Assembly (NCBI GenBank): GCA_030640595.1
Contig: DAOWJC010000075.1
Coordinates: forward strand, 1 to 13,742
DNA: 13,742 nucleotides
Reading direction: 5' to 3'
Origin: Dehalococcoidia bacterium
GTDB lineage: Bacteria; Chloroflexota; Dehalococcoidia; Dehalococcoidales; DAOWJC01
Shown piece by piece: positions 1-6,827 of this stretch. Made by a program: the position numbers and the translations under genes. Numbering within the stretch: position 1 is the first letter of the stretch; every line of letters begins with the position of its first letter. The notes under the pieces are model-generated. The model worked only from the letters and a program-made list of their open reading frames with translations. It was not told where the DNA came from and made no database searches.

Positions 1-121
1 AGTTTGTGTGTTCTTCGATTCAGCGTGCATTCTTCGCTGGGCGCCTACTGTATTGCATAATAGTCTAGAGTTACATTAATGTTAGGTGAATGCCTCTCTC
101 GTGAACATTCAACAAAAGAAT
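1..121. repeat. Left copy of 121-bp terminal direct repeat
   Basis: These 121 bases match 13622-13742 base for base, in the same orientation. The copy can be followed only to the window end. It holds no gene. Small internal features are a 10-bp perfect palindrome (ACATTAATGT, 72-81), a short hairpin (CAGCG/CGCTG, 21-25 and 35-39) and an imperfect inverted pair GAATG/CATTC near 88-111. An exact end overlap of odd length is what a de Bruijn assembler gives for a circular sequence, or for a contig that leaves and re-enters the same repeat. The sequence alone does not separate these. Confidence 0.97.
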
Positions 122-134
122 TATTTTGCCTAAG

Positions 135-211
135 AAGAGAGCTATTTCATCATAATACTTTAGGCCTACTACTTGGGCCTCCCGAGATGGTCCAAGTTGC
201 ACAGCTCTCTT
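135..211. repeat. Inverted-repeat (foldable) segment
   Basis: A 9-nt exact inverted repeat (AAGAGAGCT at 135-143, AGCTCTCTT at 203-211) encloses a second exact 6-nt pair (ACTTGG 171-176, CCAAGT 192-197). There is also an alternative AGGCC/GGCCT pair (162-166, 176-180). At 77 nt it is tRNA-sized, but I cannot find a D-arm, anticodon arm or a proper T-arm on either strand, so I do not call a tRNA. It may be a structured RNA or a chance fold. Confidence 0.4.
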
Positions 212-516
212 TATTACCCGGGTAGTTTAGTTTACTGCGATCCATACTGCGTCATGAGCTCAATAAGGTTCCCTAGTGTAGCCGTGTGCACCGCAGAGCG
301 TGAGTAGACAACTATCCTATTATCATTCCAGCCAATGACTACTATGTTGACTGCCTGATCCTGATTTTGAAATAGGTAACAATATCTTCTTTTTCACTTG
401 CTATCACCTTCCTCTGAAGAGGGAAAGAAACTACTAATATAGGTCGAGTGTAGTCTTGCCAGCGCTAGAACTCCCCACCACAGAAATTAATAATGGAGTA
501 AGTTTAGTCATAACCA

Positions 517-544
517 TAACTATCTGGACTCGTCCATATAGTTA
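517..544. repeat. 28-nt near-perfect palindrome
   Basis: The outer arms TAACTAT (517-523) and ATAGTTA (538-544) pair perfectly. After one mismatch (C524/T537), TGGA (525-528) pairs with TCCA (533-536) around a 4-nt centre. It could be an operator, a small hairpin or a recombinase-type site. It does not match the inner ATAA/TTAT arms of a dif site. No protein encoded in the window would obviously bind it. Confidence 0.5.
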
Positions 545-595
545 CTGACACATCACTTCCTTATAAAAAAGCCATACTTTCACAAATTGGACAAA

Positions 596-726
596 GTGAG
601 CCCTGCCACCAAGCCGGATTACAGTCAGAGCTCCCCGCACCGGAGGGGTAGGGAGAATAATTAGGCTGCCAGGAGTGAAAAAGATAAAGAGCCTGCAGCA
701 CTCTGATTTCCCCTGGCAGGGCTCAC
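596..726. repeat. 131-bp element bounded by 13-nt inverted repeats
   Basis: GTGAGCCCTGCCA (596-608) is exactly complementary in inverted orientation to 714-726. Inside lies a nested exact pair, TCAGAG (625-630) with CTCTGA (701-706), plus smaller hairpins CTCCC/GGGAG (631-635, 651-655) and AGGCT/AGCCT (663-667, 690-694). An alternative pairing joins CTGCCAGG (666-673) to 712-719, competing with the outer stem. This could be a MITE-like repeat with terminal inverted repeats, or a structured RNA with two folds. No target-site duplication is visible directly outside the ends. I do not recognise a known riboswitch or small-RNA signature on either strand. Confidence 0.6.
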
Positions 727-743
727 CCGTCACTCGAGATATT

Positions 744-793
744 CAATTTTGCTTATCAACAAAATTGCCAACGATCCCCTTTAGACAAGAATC
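744..793. repeat. First copies of duplicated motifs A and B, with hairpin
   Basis: Motif A (751-773) reads GCTTATCAAC followed by AAAATTGCCAACG. Motif B (777-793) reads CCCTTTAGACAAGAATC. Both recur downstream, A at 911-937 and B at 845-861. Motif A also forms the right arm of a hairpin, CAATTTTG (744-751) with CAAAATTG (760-767), 8-nt loop. TTATCAACA at 753-761 matches the DnaA-box consensus TTATCCACA at 8 of 9 positions, and TTATCCACC at 800-808, just after motif B, also at 8 of 9. The arrangement A-B...B'-A' is visible directly. A role in replication or termination is inference. Confidence 0.55.
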
Positions 794-844
794 GTCACGT
801 TATCCACCAGCCGTAAAAGATTTTTCTAAAGTTCACACAATCAT

Positions 845-861
845 CCCTTTAGATAAGATTC
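845..861. repeat. Second copy of motif B
   Basis: CCCTTTAGATAAGATTC here matches 777-793 at 15 of 17 positions, in the same orientation. A short hairpin, TGAACA/TGTTCA (864-869, 878-883), follows directly. Confidence 0.5.
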
Positions 862-910
862 TTTGAACACCATCTTTTGTTCAGATGTATTCAGCTTACC
901 CTCATCCAGA

Positions 911-937
911 GCTTATCAAAAAGACAAATTGCCAACG
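911..937. repeat. Second copy of motif A
   Basis: GCTTATCAA (911-919) and AAATTGCCAACG (926-937) repeat the two halves of 751-773, with four extra bases between them. This copy contains the 3' arm and U-tract of the operon terminator, so motif A at 751-773 may be a decayed or duplicated terminator half. Confidence 0.55.
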
Positions 938-968
938 CGAGCATTCTAACCAGTATCTGCAATTTGTC
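918..968 (-). terminator. Likely Rho-independent terminator of the operon
   Basis: On the minus strand, 16 nt after the last stop codon, a perfect 10-bp stem GACAAATTGC (968-959) / GCAATTTGTC (932-923) closes a 26-nt loop and runs straight into TTTTT (922-918). Position, stem and U-run fit an intrinsic terminator. The long loop and AT-rich stem make it a weaker example than usual. Confidence 0.65.
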
Positions 969-984
969 CTTCGTAGGCCTAACC

Positions 985-1746
985 CTAATCCCTGACGATT
1001 TCGCTGAAAGCCGCTGAGGCAGCACTCCTTAAGAAACCTTCGTCACTACTGAGGGCTATAAATTGGAATCCTTGGGCAATACGCTGGTTGGCTGCCTCAG
1101 GGCTGCCAACCAAGATTCCCCCTGGGACATGGTGCTTCTTGCCTGATGCCAGAACCTTATTCACCGCTTCTATATGCCTAGGGTCAGGATTGTCAAGCTC
1201 CAGTTTAACACCCATTGAGGCAGCAAGGTCCATTGGCCCAATAAAGAAGGCGTCAACGCCCACTACGGAAAGGATTTCATCAATGCGGTTAACGGCATCA
1301 ATATGCTCTATCTGCACAATGACGGCTATTTCCTCATTGGCGTGCTCAAAGTAATCAACACCACCATAGAGTCGGACTCGGGGTCCACCGTAGCTTCTAA
1401 TTCCGGCTGGAGGATATCTGGAGGCCTTTACTGCCCTGATCGCCTCTTCCCGGCTGTTCACCATAGGTATCACTAAACCATAGGCACCAGCGTCTAGGGC
1501 GCGCTTTATCAGCGCCGGGTCATTCCAGGGTACCCTGACGATTGGCACTGTATCAGTAGCAGATATAGCTTGTATGATTGACTGAGTGGTCTCAATATCA
1601 ATCACACCATGCTCAGTATCAATCACTACCCAGTCGAATCCTATGTGGGCTATGATCTCTGCTACAATAGGACTACCCAGTGCTAACCATGTTCCTACGG
1701 CTGCTTTCCCCTCGCGCCATAGCTCTTTCACCCTATTCTTTTTCAA
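985..1746 (-). CDS. HpcH/HpaI-family class II aldolase (2-keto-3-deoxy-acid aldolase type)
   Basis: A 253-residue, full-length member of the HpcH/HpaI aldolase / citrate-lyase beta family. These are metal-dependent TIM-barrel enzymes that split 2-oxo-4-hydroxy acids into pyruvate and an aldehyde. Visible signatures are DTEHG at 43-47 (catalytic His46), RVPWND at 71-76 (Arg71, pyruvate binding), GAYGLVIPMV at 87-96, Glu147 in VQIEH and Asp173 in GPMD (the two metal ligands). The start is TTG at 1746, chosen because AGGAGG (1757-1752) sits 5 nt upstream and no better ATG is in frame. It is the last gene, 120 nt after the reductase gene, and is followed by a likely terminator. Next to a GarR-like reductase it resembles GarL (5-keto-4-deoxyglucarate aldolase), but 4-hydroxy-2-oxoheptanedioate or 2-keto-3-deoxyrhamnonate aldolase is equally possible on sequence alone. 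Confidence 0.93.
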   Translation of the reverse strand: MKKNRVKELWREGKAAVGTWLALGSPIVAEIIAHIGFDWVVIDTEHGVIDIETTQSIIQAISATDTVPIVRVPWNDPALIKRALDAGAYGLVIPMVNSREEAIRAVKASRYPPAGIRSYGGPRVRLYGGVDYFEHANEEIAVIVQIEHIDAVNRIDEILSVVGVDAFFIGPMDLAASMGVKLELDNPDPRHIEAVNKVLASGKKHHVPGGILVGSPEAANQRIAQGFQFIALSSDEGFLRSAASAAFSEIVRD

Positions 1747-1832
1747 TCTATCCTCCTTTCCCTTTCAGCGTTCAATAGGTCTATCCCAACTATGTGCTGC
1801 GCTATTTATCTTCTAGTATATTACCAGGGGTC

Positions 1833-1856
1833 GGGGACCAAAAATTCTCGGCCCCC
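1833..1856 (-). other. Small intercistronic hairpin
   Basis: In the 120-nt gap between the reductase and aldolase genes, minus-strand GGGGGCC (1856-1850) can pair with GGTCCCC (1839-1833) around a 10-nt loop, with one G-U pair. No U-run follows, so it is more likely an mRNA-processing or stabilising hairpin than a terminator, if it is functional at all. Confidence 0.35.
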
Positions 1857-1866
1857 TTTTGGCTGC

Positions 1867-2754
1867 TCATTCGCTGACCTTGTGATTGGCAAGCGCTTCT
1901 AGCGCAAGCACCATAGCAGAATGGTCTAGGTCAATGCCACCCTGTGCCACCACTGCATTAAACAGCTCCTGGGCTATGGCCGTGCCAGGCAAACTTAATC
2001 CCAGGCTACGCGCTGACTGTAAGGCTAGATTTAAATCCTTCTGTTGATGTCGGATACGAAAACCGGGGGCAAACTTGCGTTCCAGTATCCGTCCCCCGTG
2101 CAAATCTAGGATCCGACTTTGAGCCCAGCCACCGAGCAGTGCTTCCCTTACCTTTGCTGGATCGGCACCTGCCTTGGAGGTAAATAAGAGAGCCTCGCTA
2201 ACCGCCTCAATGGTCAGGGCAACTACAATCTGGTTGGCCACCTTACAAGTCTGACCATCCCCATTGCCACCAATAAGAACAATATTCTTGCCCATAAGTT
2301 CAAAATAGGGCTTAATTTGCTCGCATACCTCGGGCTGCCCTCCTACCATGATCGAAAGAGTAGCTTTTTCTGCTCCCACCTGGCCACCGGAAACAGGGGC
2401 ATCGAGCATCTTTACTCCCATAGCATCAAGTTTTTTGGCAAATCCCTTGGTAGCGATGGGGGAGATGGAACTCATATCTACTACAATGGAACCTGCCTTG
2501 ATACCTTCAGCCACACCATCCTTGCCAAACAAAACAGCTTCCACATCAGGGGTGTCCGGTACCATGATGAAGATTACATCAGATTTTTGGGCTACTTCCT
2601 TGCTGCTGCTACAGGCTACGGCGCCCTTCGAAGCTAGCTCCTGAACTGCTTCCGAGACCACATCATAAACATGGACTGTGTGGCCAGCGACTAGCAGATG
2701 GCTAGCCATCGGCTTGCCCATTATTCCCAATCCAATAAATCCAAGGTTTGTCAT
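1867..2754 (-). CDS. Beta-hydroxyacid dehydrogenase, 2-hydroxy-3-oxopropionate (tartronate semialdehyde) reductase type
   Basis: A 295-residue, full-length 3-hydroxyisobutyrate dehydrogenase family enzyme. The N-terminal Rossmann motif GFIGLGIMGKPMA is at 5-17, with Asp31 closing the second strand, which favours NAD(H). DAPVSGG at 118-124 is the substrate-binding loop, and catalytic Lys171 lies in the helix reading KVANQ. The C-terminal PGFRIRHQQKDLNLAL (230-245), with Lys239-Asp240, is typical of GarR/GlxR proteins. These interconvert tartronate semialdehyde and glycerate; relatives act on 3-hydroxyisobutyrate, succinate semialdehyde or other short aldehyde-acids. The ATG start follows a GAGGAAG-like site. 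Being next to an aldolase of the GarL family, it plausibly reduces the aldehyde that enzyme releases. The exact substrate is not fixed by the sequence. Confidence 0.92.
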   Translation of the reverse strand: MTNLGFIGLGIMGKPMASHLLVAGHTVHVYDVVSEAVQELASKGAVACSSSKEVAQKSDVIFIMVPDTPDVEAVLFGKDGVAEGIKAGSIVVDMSSISPIATKGFAKKLDAMGVKMLDAPVSGGQVGAEKATLSIMVGGQPEVCEQIKPYFELMGKNIVLIGGNGDGQTCKVANQIVVALTIEAVSEALLFTSKAGADPAKVREALLGGWAQSRILDLHGGRILERKFAPGFRIRHQQKDLNLALQSARSLGLSLPGTAIAQELFNAVVAQGGIDLDHSAMVLALEALANHKVSE

Positions 2755-2775
2755 TATCTTCCTCTTTCCTTAAAA

Positions 2776-2784
2776 TGTGGATAA
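2776..2784 (-). other. Exact DnaA-box word
   Basis: The gap between the AcnX small-subunit and reductase genes contains TGTGGATAA, the reverse complement of the consensus DnaA box TTATCCACA. A second exact copy (TTATCCACA) lies inside the AcnX large-subunit gene at 3823-3831. By chance about 0.1 exact copy would be expected in a window of this size, but two isolated boxes in operon DNA do not make an origin. Confidence 0.3.
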
Positions 2785-2789
2785 TGCAG

Positions 2790-3209
2790 TCAAGTTTCAC
2801 GTTTAGTGACGACAACTATACCTTTATTACCATCGACTAACACATGATCACCAGTCTCGATAATGTCAAAAGGATTTTTATCCAACTTGTATACCATCGG
2901 CGTTTGTGAAACTATGGCTCCGGCTACGGTTGTTGGATTTGCATCAACATTAATCACTGCCTTAGGGGCTTTCCCTGCCTTCTTCAACATATAGAATCCA
3001 TATGGGTCAGCAGTGGAACCTTTCCCGGTGGGGAAAATTAGTATTTTGTCGGAAACGCTTTGCCCCTTGAATTTTGACTGCGGGCAGGTGATGATTCCCT
3101 CTGTAATGCTGATATCACTGAGAAACGCTATAGTGTCATGAATAACTAGTGCCTCCCCTTCCACTGCCCCCTTCGATGCACCGCGACCTTTTAGCGTAAT
3201 ACTTTCCAT
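2790..3209 (-). CDS. Aconitase X small subunit (DUF126/swivelling domain)
   Basis: A 139-residue small subunit of a two-gene aconitase X (AcnX). It has the family pattern of a swivelling beta-barrel: GAVEGEALV (14-22), then FPTGKGSTADPYGFYML (59-75), whose Ser65 corresponds to the catalytic Ser of the G-K/R-G-S motif in aconitase-type dehydratases. It ends with GDHVLVDGNKGIVVV (121-135). The ATG lies only 3 nt after the stop codon of the large-subunit gene, with GGGAGG inside the large-subunit 3' end, so translation is probably coupled and the subunits made in equal amounts. Known AcnX enzymes dehydrate mevalonate 5-phosphate (archaea) or cis-3-hydroxy-L-proline (bacteria); neither substrate is indicated by the neighbours here. 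Confidence 0.92.
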   Translation of the reverse strand: MESITLKGRGASKGAVEGEALVIHDTIAFLSDISITEGIITCPQSKFKGQSVSDKILIFPTGKGSTADPYGFYMLKKAGKAPKAVINVDANPTTVAGAIVSQTPMVYKLDKNPFDIIETGDHVLVDGNKGIVVVTKRET

Positions 3210-3212
3210 TGC

Positions 3213-4496
3213 CTATGCAGCCTCCCATTTTCCTTTGATTGCAGCATTGATGCATTTTTGCATTGTACCAAACCAGACTTGAACCCCACCTACTTGGAGG
3301 TAGTGCGCTGCTTTGGCTGCGTTCGTTGCCACTACTCCTACTTTAAAGCCTTCCGGGACTCCTCGCCGGAGAAAAGAACCTGCCGAACACATACCGGAAA
3401 CAACCATAGCGCCCGAATCCTGTATAATGTCAACAAGTCCCATCTCCTGAGCAAGCAAACGTAGTGGTTTAGCAGTGCCGACGATAAAAATAACATCGGA
3501 GTTTATTTTCTTACCTTGTAGTAGTCTGGCGATTTCCTTTATTTCAGGAATTGTGACATGGGGGCAGCCAAGGAACACATAATTAATTACTCGTTCACTA
3601 GCCGAGCGAAGTTCCTCAAACGTCATATTTATTTCTTTCTTGCCTACCTCGACTGTCATTTCAGCTTTCTTACCTCCCAAGGCAGCCTCAACAGTAGGTG
3701 CTTCAGGGGTTACACCGACCGCGTGGAGCATAGGTAGTCCCGCTGAAACGCCAAGAGGTGCGCAAAGATACTTGAGCTGTGCTATTGACATATTTTTTGG
3801 TAGCCCCAAAAAAATTGGAATTTTATCCACAACCATTTTACCCACATAGTAGCTCAATGCATTGTAATCGGCATATGTAAAAGTCCTAGGGTCAAGGTCA
3901 TCCTTTAATTCGATTATAGCTTGACCATGTCTGTTTTCAGGCAAATGCATTCCATATAACGGGGTCTTTCCGGTGAGGGCAGTTGCCAGAGCAGTAGGAC
4001 CTGATTCTCGATTGACCATTGCACCAAAGACCGAGTTGTTAAATAGCACTGCCACTGATTCAGCACCACCTAAATGCTCCCCCTGTCGTGACGGGTAGAT
4101 ATAAAATGGGCAGCATGTGTACGTAGGGATGACACCTAGTTTACCATACGTTTTCATGCCATAGGCAAGGGATTCGCGCATTTCTTCAATATAACTCTGG
4201 GGATACCCTAATCTCTCGGCTATTTTAGGTTCGAGGAAGATCGGGTTTATGGTGACCGGCACTCTAAAAGTTTCTGCTCCCTCAACGTACTCTGCCACCA
4301 GCTCTCGAGCCCAGCGTGAAAGCTGCCCCGTATTCCAGAATTGCATTTCAGGTGAAAGGATATGTGACGATGATATATCTATCATTTCCTCAGCCTCATA
4401 AGCTTCACCTACTGCAATTAATAGCTCTATCGCTCTCTGTACGCCAGGACCCAATTCTCCAGCAAGCATCCGTTCTTCATCTGCTGCTAATTTCAC
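3213..4496 (-). CDS. Aconitase X large (catalytic, Fe-S) subunit
   Basis: The large subunit of AcnX, 427 residues from the chosen start, close to the family's usual length. Cysteines in the expected places for the Fe-S cluster are in TCC (127-129), GCPH (310-313) and GMCS (368-371). NNSVFGAMVNRESGP at 153-167 is the strongly conserved family block. AcnX enzymes remove water from hydroxyacids using an Fe-S cluster at the subunit interface. The GTG at 4496 is preferred over the TTG at 4511: homologues begin close to this point (MKLAADEERML), and the TTG has no purine-rich site upstream whereas the GTG has GGGGG 8 nt before it. The large subunit precedes the small one, as in two-gene AcnX loci. 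Its role as the dehydratase of the pathway is inferred; substrate unknown. Confidence 0.93.
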   Translation of the reverse strand: MKLAADEERMLAGELGPGVQRAIELLIAVGEAYEAEEMIDISSSHILSPEMQFWNTGQLSRWARELVAEYVEGAETFRVPVTINPIFLEPKIAERLGYPQSYIEEMRESLAYGMKTYGKLGVIPTYTCCPFYIYPSRQGEHLGGAESVAVLFNNSVFGAMVNRESGPTALATALTGKTPLYGMHLPENRHGQAIIELKDDLDPRTFTYADYNALSYYVGKMVVDKIPIFLGLPKNMSIAQLKYLCAPLGVSAGLPMLHAVGVTPEAPTVEAALGGKKAEMTVEVGKKEINMTFEELRSASERVINYVFLGCPHVTIPEIKEIARLLQGKKINSDVIFIVGTAKPLRLLAQEMGLVDIIQDSGAMVVSGMCSAGSFLRRGVPEGFKVGVVATNAAKAAHYLQVGGVQVWFGTMQKCINAAIKGKWEAA

Positions 4497-4542
4497 CTTC
4501 TTTGCCCCCAAGGACGATGTAGCAAAGTATCTGTTATTGTTT

Positions 4543-5340
4543 TTAAAGATGTAGGTTGAAAACTTTATTCGGGTTGTCGAAGAAAACTCTTCTTACATCT
4601 TCTTCGCTTAAGCCCAGACGTCGCATTTGCAGCGCTGTTCTTGGCACGGATAATGAGTCCGACCGATGGCGGACTCGGCTATCACTGCTGACCAATATAC
4701 GGTTCATATCGTTCTCAGCTACAATCTTGGCCGCATCTTCAGGTGTTATCCTCCGCATGGGTAACACTGAAATGCCGGCAATACAGCCGGCGTCCGTGAT
4801 GATTTTTGTAGTACTTGCGTCCGAATGAACAATAACCACTTTGCCTCGCTCAAGTTGCGCTTTGTCAATTAGTTCTAAATAACGTTCGATCCATTTAGTT
4901 CTTTCCGTAGCTGGTAAATGCAGTACCACCGCTTTATTATGTTCCTTGGCCATCCTAAACTCAGCACTTAGAATCTCTTCTTGCTTGTTCAAATCGGGGC
5001 AGGTACCAGACCTCGGTTCCATGCCAATTTCCCCGACACCTACCACTCGATCCCTTTTTAAGTATTCTGGCAGTGCGTCGAGAATTTTCTCATAGTCTGC
5101 GGGAACAGCATTCATATTAATACCAAGGATAACATAGACATCGATGAAGTAATCAGAAGCACGCTTGGTCTCTCCAACCAACGTGTGTTCGAAGTAATTT
5201 ATTGCTGTTTGAGCAGAGGTGGCATAATCCATCCCTCCCGCACCGTCAGCTATCAGAGTGGTAATACCGGCAGCCGCCATAGCCTCCAAATCCATTACAT
5301 CCAGAGATTCCATCATGACATGTGAGTCTATTAATTTCAT
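4543..5340 (-). CDS. TatD-like metal-dependent amidohydrolase
   Basis: A 265-residue TIM-barrel protein of the TatD / amidohydrolase superfamily. Candidate metal ligands are Glu104 (VGVGEIG), His141 (VLHLP), His172 (VHSD) and Asp220 (SSD). The first strand reads DSHVMM, so the usual HxH metal pair is H7-x-M9: the second His is replaced by Met. The ATG at 5340 is chosen because AGGAGG (5352-5347) lies 6 nt upstream; an earlier TTG at 5355 would place that site inside the gene. TatD proteins are nucleases or general hydrolases; relatives act on amides, esters and lactones. In this catabolic operon a ring-opening or hydrolytic step is more likely than DNA cleavage, but that is inference. Confidence 0.85.
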   Translation of the reverse strand: MKLIDSHVMMESLDVMDLEAMAAAGITTLIADGAGGMDYATSAQTAINYFEHTLVGETKRASDYFIDVYVILGINMNAVPADYEKILDALPEYLKRDRVVGVGEIGMEPRSGTCPDLNKQEEILSAEFRMAKEHNKAVVLHLPATERTKWIERYLELIDKAQLERGKVVIVHSDASTTKIITDAGCIAGISVLPMRRITPEDAAKIVAENDMNRILVSSDSRVRHRSDSLSVPRTALQMRRLGLSEEDVRRVFFDNPNKVFNLHL

Positions 5341-5399
5341 CTGATACCTCCTCAATAATTAGCAATTTGTTGAATCAAATCACGCATTTTGTCTTTGCC

Positions 5400-6791
5400 T
5401 TAACTCATTAACTTAGCAATTATCCGTACATCCTCAAGTTGTTCTAGTTTGCTAACAGCTTCCACTAACCTATTAAATCTATCTTCGCTGAACCCAACGG
5501 TGCGAGCACAATGCCTAGCTTTTTCAACACAATCCTCAAATGTCATAGGTTTTTGAGGGAATCCTTTGGCATGAAGCATTTTTTGACTGAAATTCCTACC
5601 ATCCTTGGTAGATACTTCAGCAATGTTCAACGATAATCTCAGGCCTAATTTACTGGCTTCCGCCTCGATCTCCGGGTCCAATAAGGTCTCTACTTTGTCG
5701 ACTTCCTTCAGGCGTTCGGCGTCTTTTATTGCTTCAGAAGAAAAGTCTTCCAAAAAGATGTCACCACGGAAGACGGTACTGCCGATGGTATACGGAATAC
5801 TAAACATAGCATCGCCTACTGTTTTAGGACGGTATTTGATGTCACGCGGTTGACAAACGTTATTGTAGGCGGCTTGTCCTACCCGAAGCACAATTTTGTC
5901 TATTTCTTGGCTTGACAGGTTATTTTTTTGAACGATATCCAAAACATTGTCAATAGGACAAAGGGCATAGCCGCAACAAGGATAGGGTTTTATAGCCACA
6001 TTCATTGTTAAATATTTTTGCCCAAAACCATGAAGACGGGTCAGGTCGTAGGGAATGCCACGATAGTAGACTTCATAGAAGCCCGCATTAGCATCTAGGA
6101 ATCTTTTGGAAGTCTGCAGACCATTTTTGCCAAGTATTGCCGAGAGTATAGCCGATCTGGCTGATAAACCCTGCTGTATTGATAGAGCTGCACCTCCGCC
6201 AGTATCACGAATCCCTTGAACATTGCCAGCAGCTTGACTATAAGCTAAGCCAAGAGCATTGGTCATATGCTTGGCACCTAGGTTCATTATTTTCCCGGCA
6301 GTAACTGCTCCGCCAAAAACTCCACAGATAACTCCTTCCCATCCGCTAAGACCTGAGCAGTAGTCAGGTACTGCACGCATCTGACACATGACCTCAGAAC
6401 CAAGAACTACCGCAGAGATAAAGTCTTTACCGCTGACTTTACCGCGAAGCTCTGCTGTGGCTAACGCAACTGGAATTGTGGTTGGATAGGGGTGTGATGC
6501 AGTACTTATCTGGACGGAATCAAAATCGAGGACACGTCCCATAGCGCTATTGATTAGGACTGCATCGTGAGCTGGTATCACCGAATTTTGCAAGAAAACA
6601 GTACTTTGAGGCTTTCCATTCCATTGCTTGACCACTCTTAATAATTTCTTTACCAATGGTGTATTAGAACCGGCGATAGCTACTCCTAGAGTATCAATAA
6701 TGTTTTGCTTGCAAGACATTACAACCTCGAATGGAAGATCATCATAACTAGTGGATACTAGTTTATTTACGAGTTCGTCTTCTATGCTCAT
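5400..6791 (-). CDS. MmgE/PrpD-family protein (2-methylcitrate dehydratase superfamily)
   Basis: 463 residues, the usual length. The family is recognisable from IIDTLGVAIAG (31-41), LDFDSVQ...ASHPYPTTIP (88-107, with Asp91 and His100), the helical all-alpha N-terminal domain, and KPYPCCGYALCPID (268-281) in the second domain. Family members include 2-methylcitrate dehydratase, cis-aconitate decarboxylase and iminodisuccinate epimerase. Two usually conserved positions differ: the His in the YP-C-...-H motif is Leu277, and the Lys that normally lies five residues before the following Gly-rich turn is Leu203 (ALSIQQGLSARS). Dehydratase activity is therefore uncertain. The ATG start has AGGAG (6805-6801) 9 nt upstream. 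It lies between an MBL-fold hydrolase and a TatD-like protein in the more AT-rich middle of the operon. Confidence 0.9.
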   Translation of the reverse strand: MSIEDELVNKLVSTSYDDLPFEVVMSCKQNIIDTLGVAIAGSNTPLVKKLLRVVKQWNGKPQSTVFLQNSVIPAHDAVLINSAMGRVLDFDSVQISTASHPYPTTIPVALATAELRGKVSGKDFISAVVLGSEVMCQMRAVPDYCSGLSGWEGVICGVFGGAVTAGKIMNLGAKHMTNALGLAYSQAAGNVQGIRDTGGGAALSIQQGLSARSAILSAILGKNGLQTSKRFLDANAGFYEVYYRGIPYDLTRLHGFGQKYLTMNVAIKPYPCCGYALCPIDNVLDIVQKNNLSSQEIDKIVLRVGQAAYNNVCQPRDIKYRPKTVGDAMFSIPYTIGSTVFRGDIFLEDFSSEAIKDAERLKEVDKVETLLDPEIEAEASKLGLRLSLNIAEVSTKDGRNFSQKMLHAKGFPQKPMTFEDCVEKARHCARTVGFSEDRFNRLVEAVSKLEQLEDVRIIAKLMS

Positions 6792-6827
6792 ATCTAATAT
6801 CTCCTAAAGCTTTATTAACCACTTATA

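Larger units (their letters stand above)
1..917. other. Long non-coding region beyond the operon end
   Basis: No open frame here looks like a real gene. The two small frames of 63 codons (542-733 minus, 675-866 plus) overlap a foldable inverted repeat and have no convincing ribosome binding site. Two spot-counted lines are about 35-40% GC. The region contains the terminal repeat (1-121), an inverted-repeat segment (135-211), a 28-nt near-palindrome (517-544), a 131-bp inverted-repeat element (596-726), and duplicated motifs with DnaA-box-like words (744-937). No tRNA or rRNA was recognised. If the molecule is circular, this joins 13348-13621 to form a single intergenic region of about 1.2 kb. 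Confidence 0.7.

Noticed and set aside
80..113. Integron attC-like ends: GTTAGGT (80-86) and ATTCAAC (107-113)
   Set aside because: The two core-like words are in the wrong outside-in order for an attC site, are only about 20 nt apart, and no integrase or cassette structure is present.
596..726. Known riboswitch (cobalamin, FMN, Moco) or standard small RNA (6S, SRP, RNase P)
   Set aside because: I could not match the conserved core words of these families on either strand, and the element is not upstream of a gene on a close, co-directional leader.
675..866. 63-codon plus-strand open frame in the non-coding region
   Set aside because: It has no clear ribosome binding site, no recognisable protein features, runs through the inverted-repeat element and the duplicated motifs, and overlaps another equally unconvincing frame (542-733, minus).
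4497..4511. TTG start for the AcnX large subunit at 4511
   Set aside because: No ribosome binding site precedes it, and the family N-terminus fits the GTG at 4496 better. It remains possible.
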